A stretch of 48,448 nt of DNA from Variovorax soli NBRC 106424 (GTDB taxonomy: Bacteria > Pseudomonadota > Gammaproteobacteria > Burkholderiales > Burkholderiaceae_C): contig NZ_BCUU01000034.1 of assembly GCF_001591385.1 (NCBI RefSeq), positions 1 to 48,448 on the forward strand. Reading direction: 5' to 3'. Below the pieces are notes generated by a model. That model had not been told where the DNA came from. It searched no databases and saw nothing but the letters and a program-made list of their open reading frames with translations. This document shows, one piece after another, positions 41,720-48,448 of the stretch. The position numbers and the translations under genes were made by a program. Each line of letters starts with the position of its first letter. Positions within the stretch are counted from its first letter, which is position 1.

Positions 41720-42354
41720 GCCGGCCTGCCGGTTGTGGCGCGCGCCGTGGCGGTGGCGGCGGCGTCGCCTGCGAGCTGGCGCATCAGCGCCTGCTCTTCG
41801 CGTTGGATCATCTGCACCACCCCTGCCTGGGTGCGCAGCTTGCGCACCACCGCCTTGCCGGTGGCCGGCATGAAGCACACCCGCCGCGCGTGCGGGCCGC
41901 GCAGATCTTGCGCGGCCACGGCAATGCCCTGCTCGCGCAGGTAGCGCAGCACGAAGTCGGCATTGCGGTCGCCGATGTTCAGGGTGGTCATGTTCGAAAG
42001 CACGGCGCCGCCGCCAAACACCTTGGCGCGCAGGCGCTCACGCCGGGCGCCCAGGCGCATCAGCTCGCGCAGCAGCACGTCCATGGCGTACTCGCCGTAG
42101 CGCATGGCCTCGGCATGCCGGCGCGGCGCATCGTCGGCATCGGCGGGCAGCATGAAGTGGTTCATGCCGGCCACGCCCGCCTCGGCGTCCTGCAGGCAGG
42201 CGGCCACGCACGAGCCCAGCACGGTGGTCAGCGCGGTGTGGTCCTGCGTCACGTAGTACTCCGAGGGCAGCAGCTTCACGGCCTGGCAGCCGATGTCGCG
42301 GTCGAAGTAGTGGTGGCTGGCCATCTGGCCCGGCGCGGCGAAAGGAGCGCTCAT
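41716..42354 (-). CDS. cheD: Chemoreceptor glutamine deamidase CheD
   Basis: 212 residues. The catalytic Cys C49 is in [11 protein letters not shown], and His H66 is in GMNHFMLP. The start at 42354 overlaps the cheR stop (ATGA). It deamidates receptor Gln residues and may bind CheY-P or CheC-type partners; no cheC is here. Confidence 0.95.
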   Translation of the reverse strand: MSAPFAAPGQMASHHYFDRDIGCQAVKLLPSEYYVTQDHTALTTVLGSCVAACLQDAEAGVAGMNHFMLPADADDAPRRHAEAMRYGEYAMDVLLRELMRLGARRERLRAKVFGGGAVLSNMTTLNIGDRNADFVLRYLREQGIAVAAQDLRGPHARRVCFMPATGKAVVRKLRTQAGVVQMIQREEQALMRQLAGDAAATATARATTGRPA

Positions 42355-43184
42355 GCGGCAACGGCCTCCCGCTGCGCGCCCAGCGAATAGATGGTCTGGC
42401 CCAGCGGCCGGAAAGCCTGGTTCACCAGCGACGCGTTTTCCGAATGGCCCGCAAACAGCAGGCCGCCCGGCTTGAGCAGCGGCGCGAAGCGATCGAGCAC
42501 CGCCTTCTGCGTGGGCTTGTCGAAATAGATCATCACGTTGCGGCAGAAAATGGCGTCCACCGGCTCCTTCACCGACCAGTGGCGGTCCAGCAGGTTGAGC
42601 TGCGAGAACTTGACCATGGCCGCCACCTCGGGCCGGATGCGCGCCTTGCCCGCATTGCTGCCGGTGCCCTTGTTGAAGAAGCGCCGCAGGCGCTCCGGCC
42701 CAAGCCGGCTGGCCTGCTCCAGGCTGAACACGCCGGCCGCGGCCCGCGCCAGCACGGCCGTGTCGATGTCGGTGGCGATCACGCGCGCGCCGCTGGCCTG
42801 CGCGCCCAGCGTTTCGATGAGCGTCATGGCAATGGAATACGGCTCTTCGCCCGTGGACGCCGCCGCGCACCAGATCTCGATCGGGTGCTTGCGTCGCTTG
42901 ACGAAATCGGCCAGCGCCGGAAAGTGGTGCGCCTCGCGAAAGAAGGACGTGAGGTTGGTGGTCAGCGAGTTGATGAAGGCCTGCCATTCGTCGCCGTCCG
43001 GCCTGGACTCCAGCAGCGCCAGGTAGGCCGAGAACTCGGGCAGCCCCAGCTCGCGCAGTCGCCGCGAGAGGCGGCTGTAGACCATCTGGCGCTTCTGCTC
43101 GCCCAGGGCGATGCCGGCGCGCCGGTGGATGAGTGTCCGTACGCGCGCGAAGTCGTCGTCGGTGAAGAGAAATTCTGAGTTCAC
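42351..43184 (-). CDS. cheR: Chemoreceptor methyltransferase CheR
   Basis: 277 residues from the GTG at 43184 with AGGG ahead. A longer frame to 43298 has no family match. The SAM site is WCAAASTGEEPYSIAM, and the N-terminal helical domain is FARVRTLIHRRAGIALGEQKRQMVYSRLSRRL. The motif CRNVMIYFD is typical. First gene of cheR-cheD-cheB-cheY-cheZ, below a sigma-28-like promoter. Confidence 0.95.
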   Translation of the reverse strand: MNSEFLFTDDDFARVRTLIHRRAGIALGEQKRQMVYSRLSRRLRELGLPEFSAYLALLESRPDGDEWQAFINSLTTNLTSFFREAHHFPALADFVKRRKHPIEIWCAAASTGEEPYSIAMTLIETLGAQASGARVIATDIDTAVLARAAAGVFSLEQASRLGPERLRRFFNKGTGSNAGKARIRPEVAAMVKFSQLNLLDRHWSVKEPVDAIFCRNVMIYFDKPTQKAVLDRFAPLLKPGGLLFAGHSENASLVNQAFRPLGQTIYSLGAQREAVAA

Positions 43185-43255
43185 GGTCGCCCTGGGTACG
43201 AGGCTTTCAATGTACGGACCGGGCCTGCAAGTCAATGGCCCGATCAGTACTGGAT

Positions 43256-43282
43256 ATATCGGCCTCTTCGCACCATTTGTTG
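43256..43282 (-). promoter_or_regulatory. Sigma-28-like promoter of the cheR operon
   Basis: The minus strand reads CAACAAAT, 11 bases, GCCGATAT. The -10 matches the FliA consensus GCCGATAA in seven of eight bases, with the right spacing; the -35 match is weaker. It is about 70 bases ahead of cheR. Confidence 0.5.
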
Positions 43283-43308
43283 AGGGCGCGCGGAACAAAA
43301 AAGACGAT

Positions 43309-44490
43309 TCAGTACGGCGCCTCTGCCGCGCCCACTTCCTGCGACCACGCCAGCGCCGCCAGCACGGCCGCGTTGACCTGGCCGGGGCTCATGAAGAGGT
43401 CTTCGGCCAGGCGCGCGGTGTCGCCGGATTCGCGCTCGCAGCTCTCGGCCAGCGCGAGGAACGGACCGTAAACGCCGCCGCGGTGCAGGATGGCCTGCTG
43501 CACCGATTCAGCCAGCTGCACGCGCGCCAGCACTTCCTGCATGGGGATGCCGAGCAACTGGTCGATGAGCGAGAACATGCCCACCACGAAAAGGTTGTCT
43601 GCGTCGGAGGGCGCGAGCATGCTCTTGCCCAGCAGCTCCACCGCGCGGCCGCGCATGATGGCCTTGCGGGTCAGGAAAGGCGCGTTGGCCGCCGAGTTGC
43701 TGGTGGCCAGCAGCAGCGAAAGCCAGCGGAACAGGTGCGCGTAGCCCAGCATGGTCACCGCATGGCGCAAGGACTGGATCTCCACGCCCGGCCCGATGGC
43801 CGGCGAATTGATGTGCCGCAGGATCCGGTAGGTCAGCACCGCGTCGTGCTTGAGTGCGGTCTCGATCTGGCGCACGTCCTCGTTGCGCTGGAGCATCTGC
43901 ATGATGCGCATGATGAGCGTCGATTCGGGCTGCAGATTTCCTTCGTCGGCCTGCTGGCGCGGCGCCGGCTCGCCGGGTTCGGTGAGGATGAGCCGCAGTG
44001 GCGAGCCGCCCTCTTCCTGCTCCTGCGCCAGGCGCTCCAGCAGCTGCGCATCCTGACCTGCGCCCACGTCGAAATAGTTGAACACCTCGCGCAGCGAACC
44101 GGGCGGCGGCGGCTCGGCCGCGCCGCGCAGCATCAGGCCGTAGCCGTGGTCGCGCATGAACTGCAGCGCAGGCAAGGCGTCGTGCACGCTGTCCTGCGGA
44201 CCGACGCACAGCACCACGTTCTCCTGCGGCAGCGATTCCAGGCAGGCCAGCAGCGAGGGGTCCGCCGTCACGTCGAGGAACAGTGGCGTGCGGCCCAGTT
44301 TCCAGCCGCGGCCCCCGGGGCTCAGGTGCTCGGCCAGGCATTCGGCCATGGCCCGCAGGCCGGCCGCCCGGTCGGCGCCTGGCCCGCCGCCGACGCGCCA
44401 GGTCATGCGGTAGCCCACCACGCGCCGGCGCAGGTCCAGCATCACGAACGGCGAAAGGTAGCCTGGCGACGATGCGTGCGCCGGACTCAT
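43309..44490 (-). CDS. HDOD-domain signalling protein with degenerate EAL-like N-terminus
   Basis: 393 residues. The C-terminal half is an HDOD domain (LKHDAVLTYRILRHINSP, SLRHAVTMLGYAHLFRWLSLLL, RGRAVELLGKSM, FVVGMFSLIDQLLGIPM). The N-terminal part resembles a YuxH-type EAL domain, but without the EAL or other catalytic residues, so c-di-GMP hydrolysis is unlikely. Its ATG at 44490 overlaps the cheA stop (ATGA), which ties it to the chemotaxis array. A T-run after its end (complement of about 43300-43305) may end the message before cheR. Confidence 0.85.
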   Translation of the reverse strand: MSPAHASSPGYLSPFVMLDLRRRVVGYRMTWRVGGGPGADRAAGLRAMAECLAEHLSPGGRGWKLGRTPLFLDVTADPSLLACLESLPQENVVLCVGPQDSVHDALPALQFMRDHGYGLMLRGAAEPPPPGSLREVFNYFDVGAGQDAQLLERLAQEQEEGGSPLRLILTEPGEPAPRQQADEGNLQPESTLIMRIMQMLQRNEDVRQIETALKHDAVLTYRILRHINSPAIGPGVEIQSLRHAVTMLGYAHLFRWLSLLLATSNSAANAPFLTRKAIMRGRAVELLGKSMLAPSDADNLFVVGMFSLIDQLLGIPMQEVLARVQLAESVQQAILHRGGVYGPFLALAESCERESGDTARLAEDLFMSPGQVNAAVLAALAWSQEVGAAEAPY

Positions 44491-46541
44491 GCCGGCAGCG
44501 CCTCGGTACCGCGCGCAGCATCTGCCAGCGCGAGGGCGCTCGCGGCCTGTGCACGGCGGATGCGCGGCATGGCGCCCACGTCGATGATGAAGGCCACGCT
44601 GCCGTCGCCAAGAATGGTGGCGGCCGAAATGCCGGGCACCTTGCGGTAGTTGGTCTCGAGGTTCTTCACCACCACCTGGTGCTGGCCCAGCAGCTCGTCC
44701 ACCAGCAGCGCGAAGCGCCCGCTCTCGGCCTGCACGATGACCAGGATGCCCTGGGTGGGGTCGTCCAGCGCGCCGCTCACGTCGAACACGCGGTGCAGCT
44801 CGATGAGCGGCAGGTACTCGCCGCGCACCTTGATCACCCGGCCTTCGCCGGAGATGGAGTGCAGGTGCTCGGCCGACGGCTGCAGCGACTCGATCACGTA
44901 CGACAGCGGCAGGATGTAGGCCTCGTCGCCCACCTTCACCGACATGCCGTTCAGGATTGCCAGCGTCAGCGGCAGCACGATGCGCGTGGTGGTGCCCTGC
45001 CCCTGGCGCGAGATGATCTCCACATGCCCGCCCATCTCCTGGATGTTGCGCTTGACCACGTCCATGCCCACGCCGCGGCCCGAGATGTCGGTGACCTGCT
45101 CGGCGGTGGAGAAGCCCGGCGCGAAGATCAGCTGCCACACCTCTTCGTCGGGCATCGTCTCGCTCACGGCCAGGCCCTGCTGCAGGGCCTTGGCCAGGAT
45201 CTTGTCGCGGTTCAGGCCGGCGCCGTCGTCGCTCACCTCGATCACGATGTTGCCGCCGTGGTGCTGCGCGGAAAGCAGCAGCTGCCCCGTCGCATCCTTG
45301 CCCTTGGCGGTGCGCTGCTCTGGCGTCTCGATGCCGTGGTCCAGGCTGTTGCGCACCAGGTGCGTGAGCGGATCGACAATGCGCTCGATCAGGCCCTTGT
45401 CCAGCTCGGTTTCCTTGCCGTAGGTGTCCAGCCGCACCTGCTTGCCCAGCTTGGCGCTCACATCGCGGATCACGCGCGGGAAGCGGCTGAACACGTAGTC
45501 CATGGGCATCATGCGGATGGACATGACCGATTCCTGCAGGTCGCGCGCATTGCGCTCCAGGTGGCCCAGGCCGCTCAGGAAGCGCTCGTAGGCCACCGGG
45601 TCGAGCTTGGTGGCGGCCTGCGTCAGCATCGACTGGGTGATCACCAGCTCGCCCACCAGGTTGATGAGCTGGTCGACCTTCTCCACATCCACGCGGATGG
45701 AGCTCGACTCCTTCGACGCGCTGGCCGCGTTGGCGGATGCACCGCCGCCGCTGGCGGCGGGAGCGGGGCTCGCCTTGGCGCGCGCCGGATCGCCTGCTGG
45801 TGCGGCCACTGCCACTGGCGCCGCCTCGGCCACGGGCACGGCCTCGGCCTGCACCGGCGCCGCCGCTTCGCGCTCGATGCGGATCTGCGATTCGTCGATC
45901 AGGAAGCAGCACACGGCCACGATGTCGTCGGGCGAGCACGCGGTGCGCAGGCGCACCTGCAGCGTGCCCTGGCCGGGCGTGCTGGACAGCACCTCGCCCA
46001 GGTTGGCCAGCTCGTCGGCCAGCAGGCCGGTTTCGCCGTCGGACAGGTTCGAGAAGGCGACGTTGAGCACGCCCTCCTGCGACGATGCGGCCGGGGCCGC
46101 CACCGGAGCTGGCGCAGCGACCGGCGCGGGCGCGGGCGCCGCGGCCTCGCCGCCTTCGGTTTCCAGCGCGAGTTGCTGCAGCACGGCGCAGATGTGCGCC
46201 ACCATTTCAGGCTCGGGTTCGTGGCCTGCCTGGTAGGCCGTCAGTTGTTGTTGCAAGGCGTCCTTCGTTTCCAGAAATGCGTCGACCATGGGCAGGCTCA
46301 GCTGCAGCTGGCCGTGGCGTGCGCGGTCCAGCAGGGTCTCGAGCAGGTGCGTGGTGTCGGTGAGCGCCGCAAAGCCGAAGGTGGCCGCGCCGCCCTTGAT
46401 GGAATGCGCCGCCCGGAAGATGGCGTTGAGCTGTTCGGCGTCCGGCGCCGCCACGTCGAGTTCGAGCAGCAGGTGCTCCATCTCGCCCAGCAGCTCGACG
46501 GCCTCGACAAAAAAGGCTTGTGTGAATTGACTGAGATCCAT
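44487..46541 (-). CDS. cheA: Chemotaxis histidine kinase CheA
   Basis: 684 residues. P1 has phospho-acceptor H46 (FRAAHSIKGG). After an Ala/Pro-rich linker a P2-like region is seen at about 155-235, then a second linker. The P3 dimerisation region (VDQLINLVGELVITQSML), the ATPase with N-box HLVRNSLDHGIE, G1 DDGAGL and GRGVGMDVVK, and the C-terminal CheW-like domain complete the kinase. It is preceded by motB (26 bp) and followed by the HDOD gene. Confidence 0.97.
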   Translation of the reverse strand: MDLSQFTQAFFVEAVELLGEMEHLLLELDVAAPDAEQLNAIFRAAHSIKGGAATFGFAALTDTTHLLETLLDRARHGQLQLSLPMVDAFLETKDALQQQLTAYQAGHEPEPEMVAHICAVLQQLALETEGGEAAAPAPAPVAAPAPVAAPAASSQEGVLNVAFSNLSDGETGLLADELANLGEVLSSTPGQGTLQVRLRTACSPDDIVAVCCFLIDESQIRIEREAAAPVQAEAVPVAEAAPVAVAAPAGDPARAKASPAPAASGGGASANAASASKESSSIRVDVEKVDQLINLVGELVITQSMLTQAATKLDPVAYERFLSGLGHLERNARDLQESVMSIRMMPMDYVFSRFPRVIRDVSAKLGKQVRLDTYGKETELDKGLIERIVDPLTHLVRNSLDHGIETPEQRTAKGKDATGQLLLSAQHHGGNIVIEVSDDGAGLNRDKILAKALQQGLAVSETMPDEEVWQLIFAPGFSTAEQVTDISGRGVGMDVVKRNIQEMGGHVEIISRQGQGTTTRIVLPLTLAILNGMSVKVGDEAYILPLSYVIESLQPSAEHLHSISGEGRVIKVRGEYLPLIELHRVFDVSGALDDPTQGILVIVQAESGRFALLVDELLGQHQVVVKNLETNYRKVPGISAATILGDGSVAFIIDVGAMPRIRRAQAASALALADAARGTEALPA

Positions 46542-46567
46542 CTCTTTGCTTTTCTCGAATTGACTGC

Positions 46568-47437
46568 TCAGGAAGGCTGGCCGGCCGGCGGCCTGGCCGG
46601 CATGGCCATGGTGGCCTCGCCGGTGTTCTCGCGCTCGAAGCGCTCCTGCGTCTGGTGGTTGAGCACGATGATGCTGATGCGCCGGTTGACCGGGTTGCGC
46701 GGGTTGTCGCGGTCCAGGTGGGCGCTGTCGGCCAGGCCCACCACGCGCAGCACCTTGGCGCCGTTCATGCCGCCCACCAGCAATTCGCGGCGCGAGGCGT
46801 TGGCGCGGTCGGCGGACAGTTCCCAGTTGCTGTAGGAACCGTCGTTGCTGTAGACGATGGCGTCGGTGTGGCCCGACACGGTGATCTTGTTGGGCAGCTC
46901 GTTGAGCAGGGGCCCCAGCTCGCGCAGGATGGTGCGCATGTAGGGCAGCACGCGGGCGCTGGCCAGGTCGAACATGGGGCGCTTGTCGCTGTCCACGATC
47001 TGCAGGCGCAGGCCCTCGGCGGTGATGTCGATGAGGATCTGCGAGCGCAGCGCCTTCATGCCGGGGCTGTTCTCGATCATCGCCTCCAGCTTGGTCTTCA
47101 TCGCGTCCAGGCGCGTGGCGTCGGCGTCGTCCTCGTCGGCGGCACGCTTCACGTCGCCGTCGGAGTGGGCCAGGTCGGTGCCGCCGCCGGGCACCACGCT
47201 GGCGCTCATGGCCACCTGCTGGCCGCCCGAGAGCGCCACCTTCAGCGGCATGCGAAAGTGCTCCGCAATGCCTTCGCGCTGCTTGGGGCTGGAAATGGAC
47301 AGCAGCCACATGACCAGGAAGAAGGCCATCATCGCCGTCATGAAGTCGGCATAGGCAATCTTCCAGCCGCCGCCGTGGTGGGCGGCGCCATGGCCGCGGC
47401 CCTTGCGCCGGACGACGACTTTCTTTTCTTCTTTCAT
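46568..47437 (-). CDS. motB: Flagellar stator protein MotB
   Basis: 289 residues. A single membrane helix has the proton-carrying D31 (IAYADFMTAMMAFFLVMWLL). The C-terminal OmpA-like domain (KITVSGHTDAIVYSN, LSADRANASRREL) binds peptidoglycan. A basic N-terminus (KKVVVRRKGRG) lies in the cytoplasm. It starts 25 bp after motA. Confidence 0.97.
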   Translation of the reverse strand: MKEEKKVVVRRKGRGHGAAHHGGGWKIAYADFMTAMMAFFLVMWLLSISSPKQREGIAEHFRMPLKVALSGGQQVAMSASVVPGGGTDLAHSDGDVKRAADEDDADATRLDAMKTKLEAMIENSPGMKALRSQILIDITAEGLRLQIVDSDKRPMFDLASARVLPYMRTILRELGPLLNELPNKITVSGHTDAIVYSNDGSYSNWELSADRANASRRELLVGGMNGAKVLRVVGLADSAHLDRDNPRNPVNRRISIIVLNHQTQERFERENTGEATMAMPARPPAGQPS

Positions 47438-47462
47438 GGCTGTTGCAGGCCCGCGCCCCGGA

Positions 47463-48326
47463 TCACTTGGCGGCCTTGACTTCGCGCACGTGCGCGTCGA
47501 GCTCGGTGAACGACGGGCGCTCGGTCGAGAACAGCACCTTGCGGCCGAACTCCACCGCCAGCTGCGGCGCATAGCCGTTCAGGCTGGCCAGCAGCGTGAC
47601 CTTGGCGCACTGGTAGACCTTCATGCCCTCGGCCACGCGCTGCTCGATGAGCGAGGCCAGCGGCGTGACGAAGCCGTAGGCCAGCAGCACGCCCAGGAAG
47701 GTGCCCACCATCGCGTGCGCGATCAGCGCACCCATCTCCGAAGGCGGCAGGTCGGCCGAGCCGAGCGCATGCACCACGCCCAGCACCGCCGCCACGATGC
47801 CCAGCGCGGGCAGCGCATCGGCCACGCGCGCAATGCTGTGCGCGGGCACCAGCGCCTCGTGCGCAATGGTCTCGATGTCGTGGTCCATCAGCGCCTCGAT
47901 CTCGAAGGCATCGGTGTTGCCGCTGATCACCAGGCGCAGGTAATCGCACAGGAACTCCGTCACGCCCTTGTCGGCCAGGATGGTGGGGTAGCGGCTGAAG
48001 ATCTCGCTCTGCTCGGGCGCATCCACGTCCGATTCGAGCTTCATCATTCCTTCCTTGCGCGCCTTGGCCAGCAGCTCGTACAGGAGTGCCATCAGGTCCA
48101 TGTAGAGCTGGCGGTCGCGCTTGGTGCTGCGCAAGAGGCGCGGCAGCTCCTTCATGGTGGCCTTGATGGTCTTGCCCTTGTTGCCCGCGATGAAGGCGCC
48201 CAGGGCCGCGCCGCCGATCATCAGCAGCTCCACCGGCTGGAAGAGCACGCCGAAGTGCCCGCCCATGAGGCCGTAGCCGCCGAACACGGTGGCCAGCACC
48301 ACCAAATACCCCACCAGTACGAGCAC
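47463..48326 (-). CDS. motA: Flagellar stator protein MotA
   Basis: 287 residues with four membrane segments (LVLVGYLVVLATVFGGYGLMGG at the start; GIVAAVLGVVHAL and MVGTFLGVLLAYGFV later). The cytoplasmic loop is charged as usual (LLAKARKEGMMKLESDVD). The start is a GTG at 48326 following a GAGGGG site. It is upstream of motB. Confidence 0.96.
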   Translation of the reverse strand: MLVLVGYLVVLATVFGGYGLMGGHFGVLFQPVELLMIGGAALGAFIAGNKGKTIKATMKELPRLLRSTKRDRQLYMDLMALLYELLAKARKEGMMKLESDVDAPEQSEIFSRYPTILADKGVTEFLCDYLRLVISGNTDAFEIEALMDHDIETIAHEALVPAHSIARVADALPALGIVAAVLGVVHALGSADLPPSEMGALIAHAMVGTFLGVLLAYGFVTPLASLIEQRVAEGMKVYQCAKVTLLASLNGYAPQLAVEFGRKVLFSTERPSFTELDAHVREVKAAK

Positions 48327-48375
48327 GTCGTTCCCCTCGGGCCGCGCAGGCCCAGTTCAACAGTTCAAAAAGAAA

Positions 48376-48448
48376 TCAGGTGACGGCCGCGCGGGCCATG
48401 CTGATGCCGGCCAGGCCGGCGGTGAGACCGGGCCGGCCCAGGGCGCGG
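48376..48448 (-). CDS. C-terminus of a gene upstream of motA, cut by the window edge
   Basis: The last 23 codons before a TGA read RALGRPGLTAGLAGISMARA and three more residues. The stop is 49 bp ahead of motA, so the genes are probably in one operon. In many bacteria flhDC lie just upstream of motAB, so FlhC is possible; the short tail does not prove it. Confidence 0.5.
   Translation of the reverse strand, partial: RALGRPGLTAGLAGISMARAAVT

Noticed and set aside
44283..46835. 850-codon open frame on the plus strand opposite cheA
   Set aside because: Antisense shadow; cheA on the minus strand has every kinase motif.

Overview
The window is about 48.4 kb of high-GC DNA, dense in genes, from a motile betaproteobacterium. 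The best guess is a member of the Comamonadaceae, Variovorax-like. This rests on overall gene content: a homospermidine synthase next to a PuuB-like oxidase, a PobA/IclR pair, a che/flh cluster with cheD, cheB, cheZ and an HDOD gene, and many genes overlapping by 4 bp. It is an inference from memory; no database search was possible.

Layout. (1) 0-3.8 kb: the start of a secreted protein (TTG start), a TolC-type outer-membrane lipoprotein, an adenylate cyclase-FHA protein and a small unknown gene. (2) 3.8-6.6 kb, minus strand: a tightly overlapping paiB-like/tadA/ldcA operon, in which TadA is fused to a hydrolase-like domain that appears catalytically dead. (3) 6.8-10.9 kb, plus strand: homospermidine synthase with a PuuB-like oxidase, then two envelope or stress genes. 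(4) tRNA-Asn(GTT) with its terminator. (5) 11.0-13.2 kb: an IclR regulator divergent from pobA. (6) 13.2-17.0 kb: a metal-stress module. A SigF-type ECF sigma factor and an NrsF-like anti-sigma factor lie divergent from a bufferin operon (BufA1 precursor, BufB MNIO oxidase, BufC partner, DoxX membrane protein). Both divergent transcripts carry a GTAACS-N16-CGAA promoter, which also moves the sigma factor start downstream.

(7) 17.1-27.9 kb: a ten-gene pyrimidine salvage/catabolism run. It holds Urc1 (GTP cyclohydrolase II-like), Urc4, uracil phosphoribosyltransferase, a complete BMP-type nucleoside ABC importer, a lipoprotein nucleoside phosphorylase/nucleosidase-like enzyme, a DUF411 metal-binding protein and a CodA-type deaminase. 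Read together: nucleosides or bases are imported, cytosine (or a relative) is deaminated to uracil, uracil becomes UMP through Upp, and the URC pathway degrades it. (8) 27.9-31.7 kb: a decayed two-partner secretion / contact-dependent inhibition locus on the minus strand. The TpsB transporter is intact, but the TpsA exoprotein is reduced to a frameshifted fragment, with one truncated and one apparently complete immunity-like gene.

(9) 31.7-48.4 kb, minus strand: motility and chemotaxis. The order of transcription is (partial upstream gene)-motA-motB-cheA-EAL/HDOD gene, then cheR-cheD-cheB-cheY-cheZ behind a sigma-28-like promoter, then a 251-bp inverted-repeat element, then flhB-flhA-flhF-flhG-fliA. 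Unusual points here are a roughly 400-residue C-terminal extension on FlhF and an FlhG whose Walker A motif has lost both lysines.
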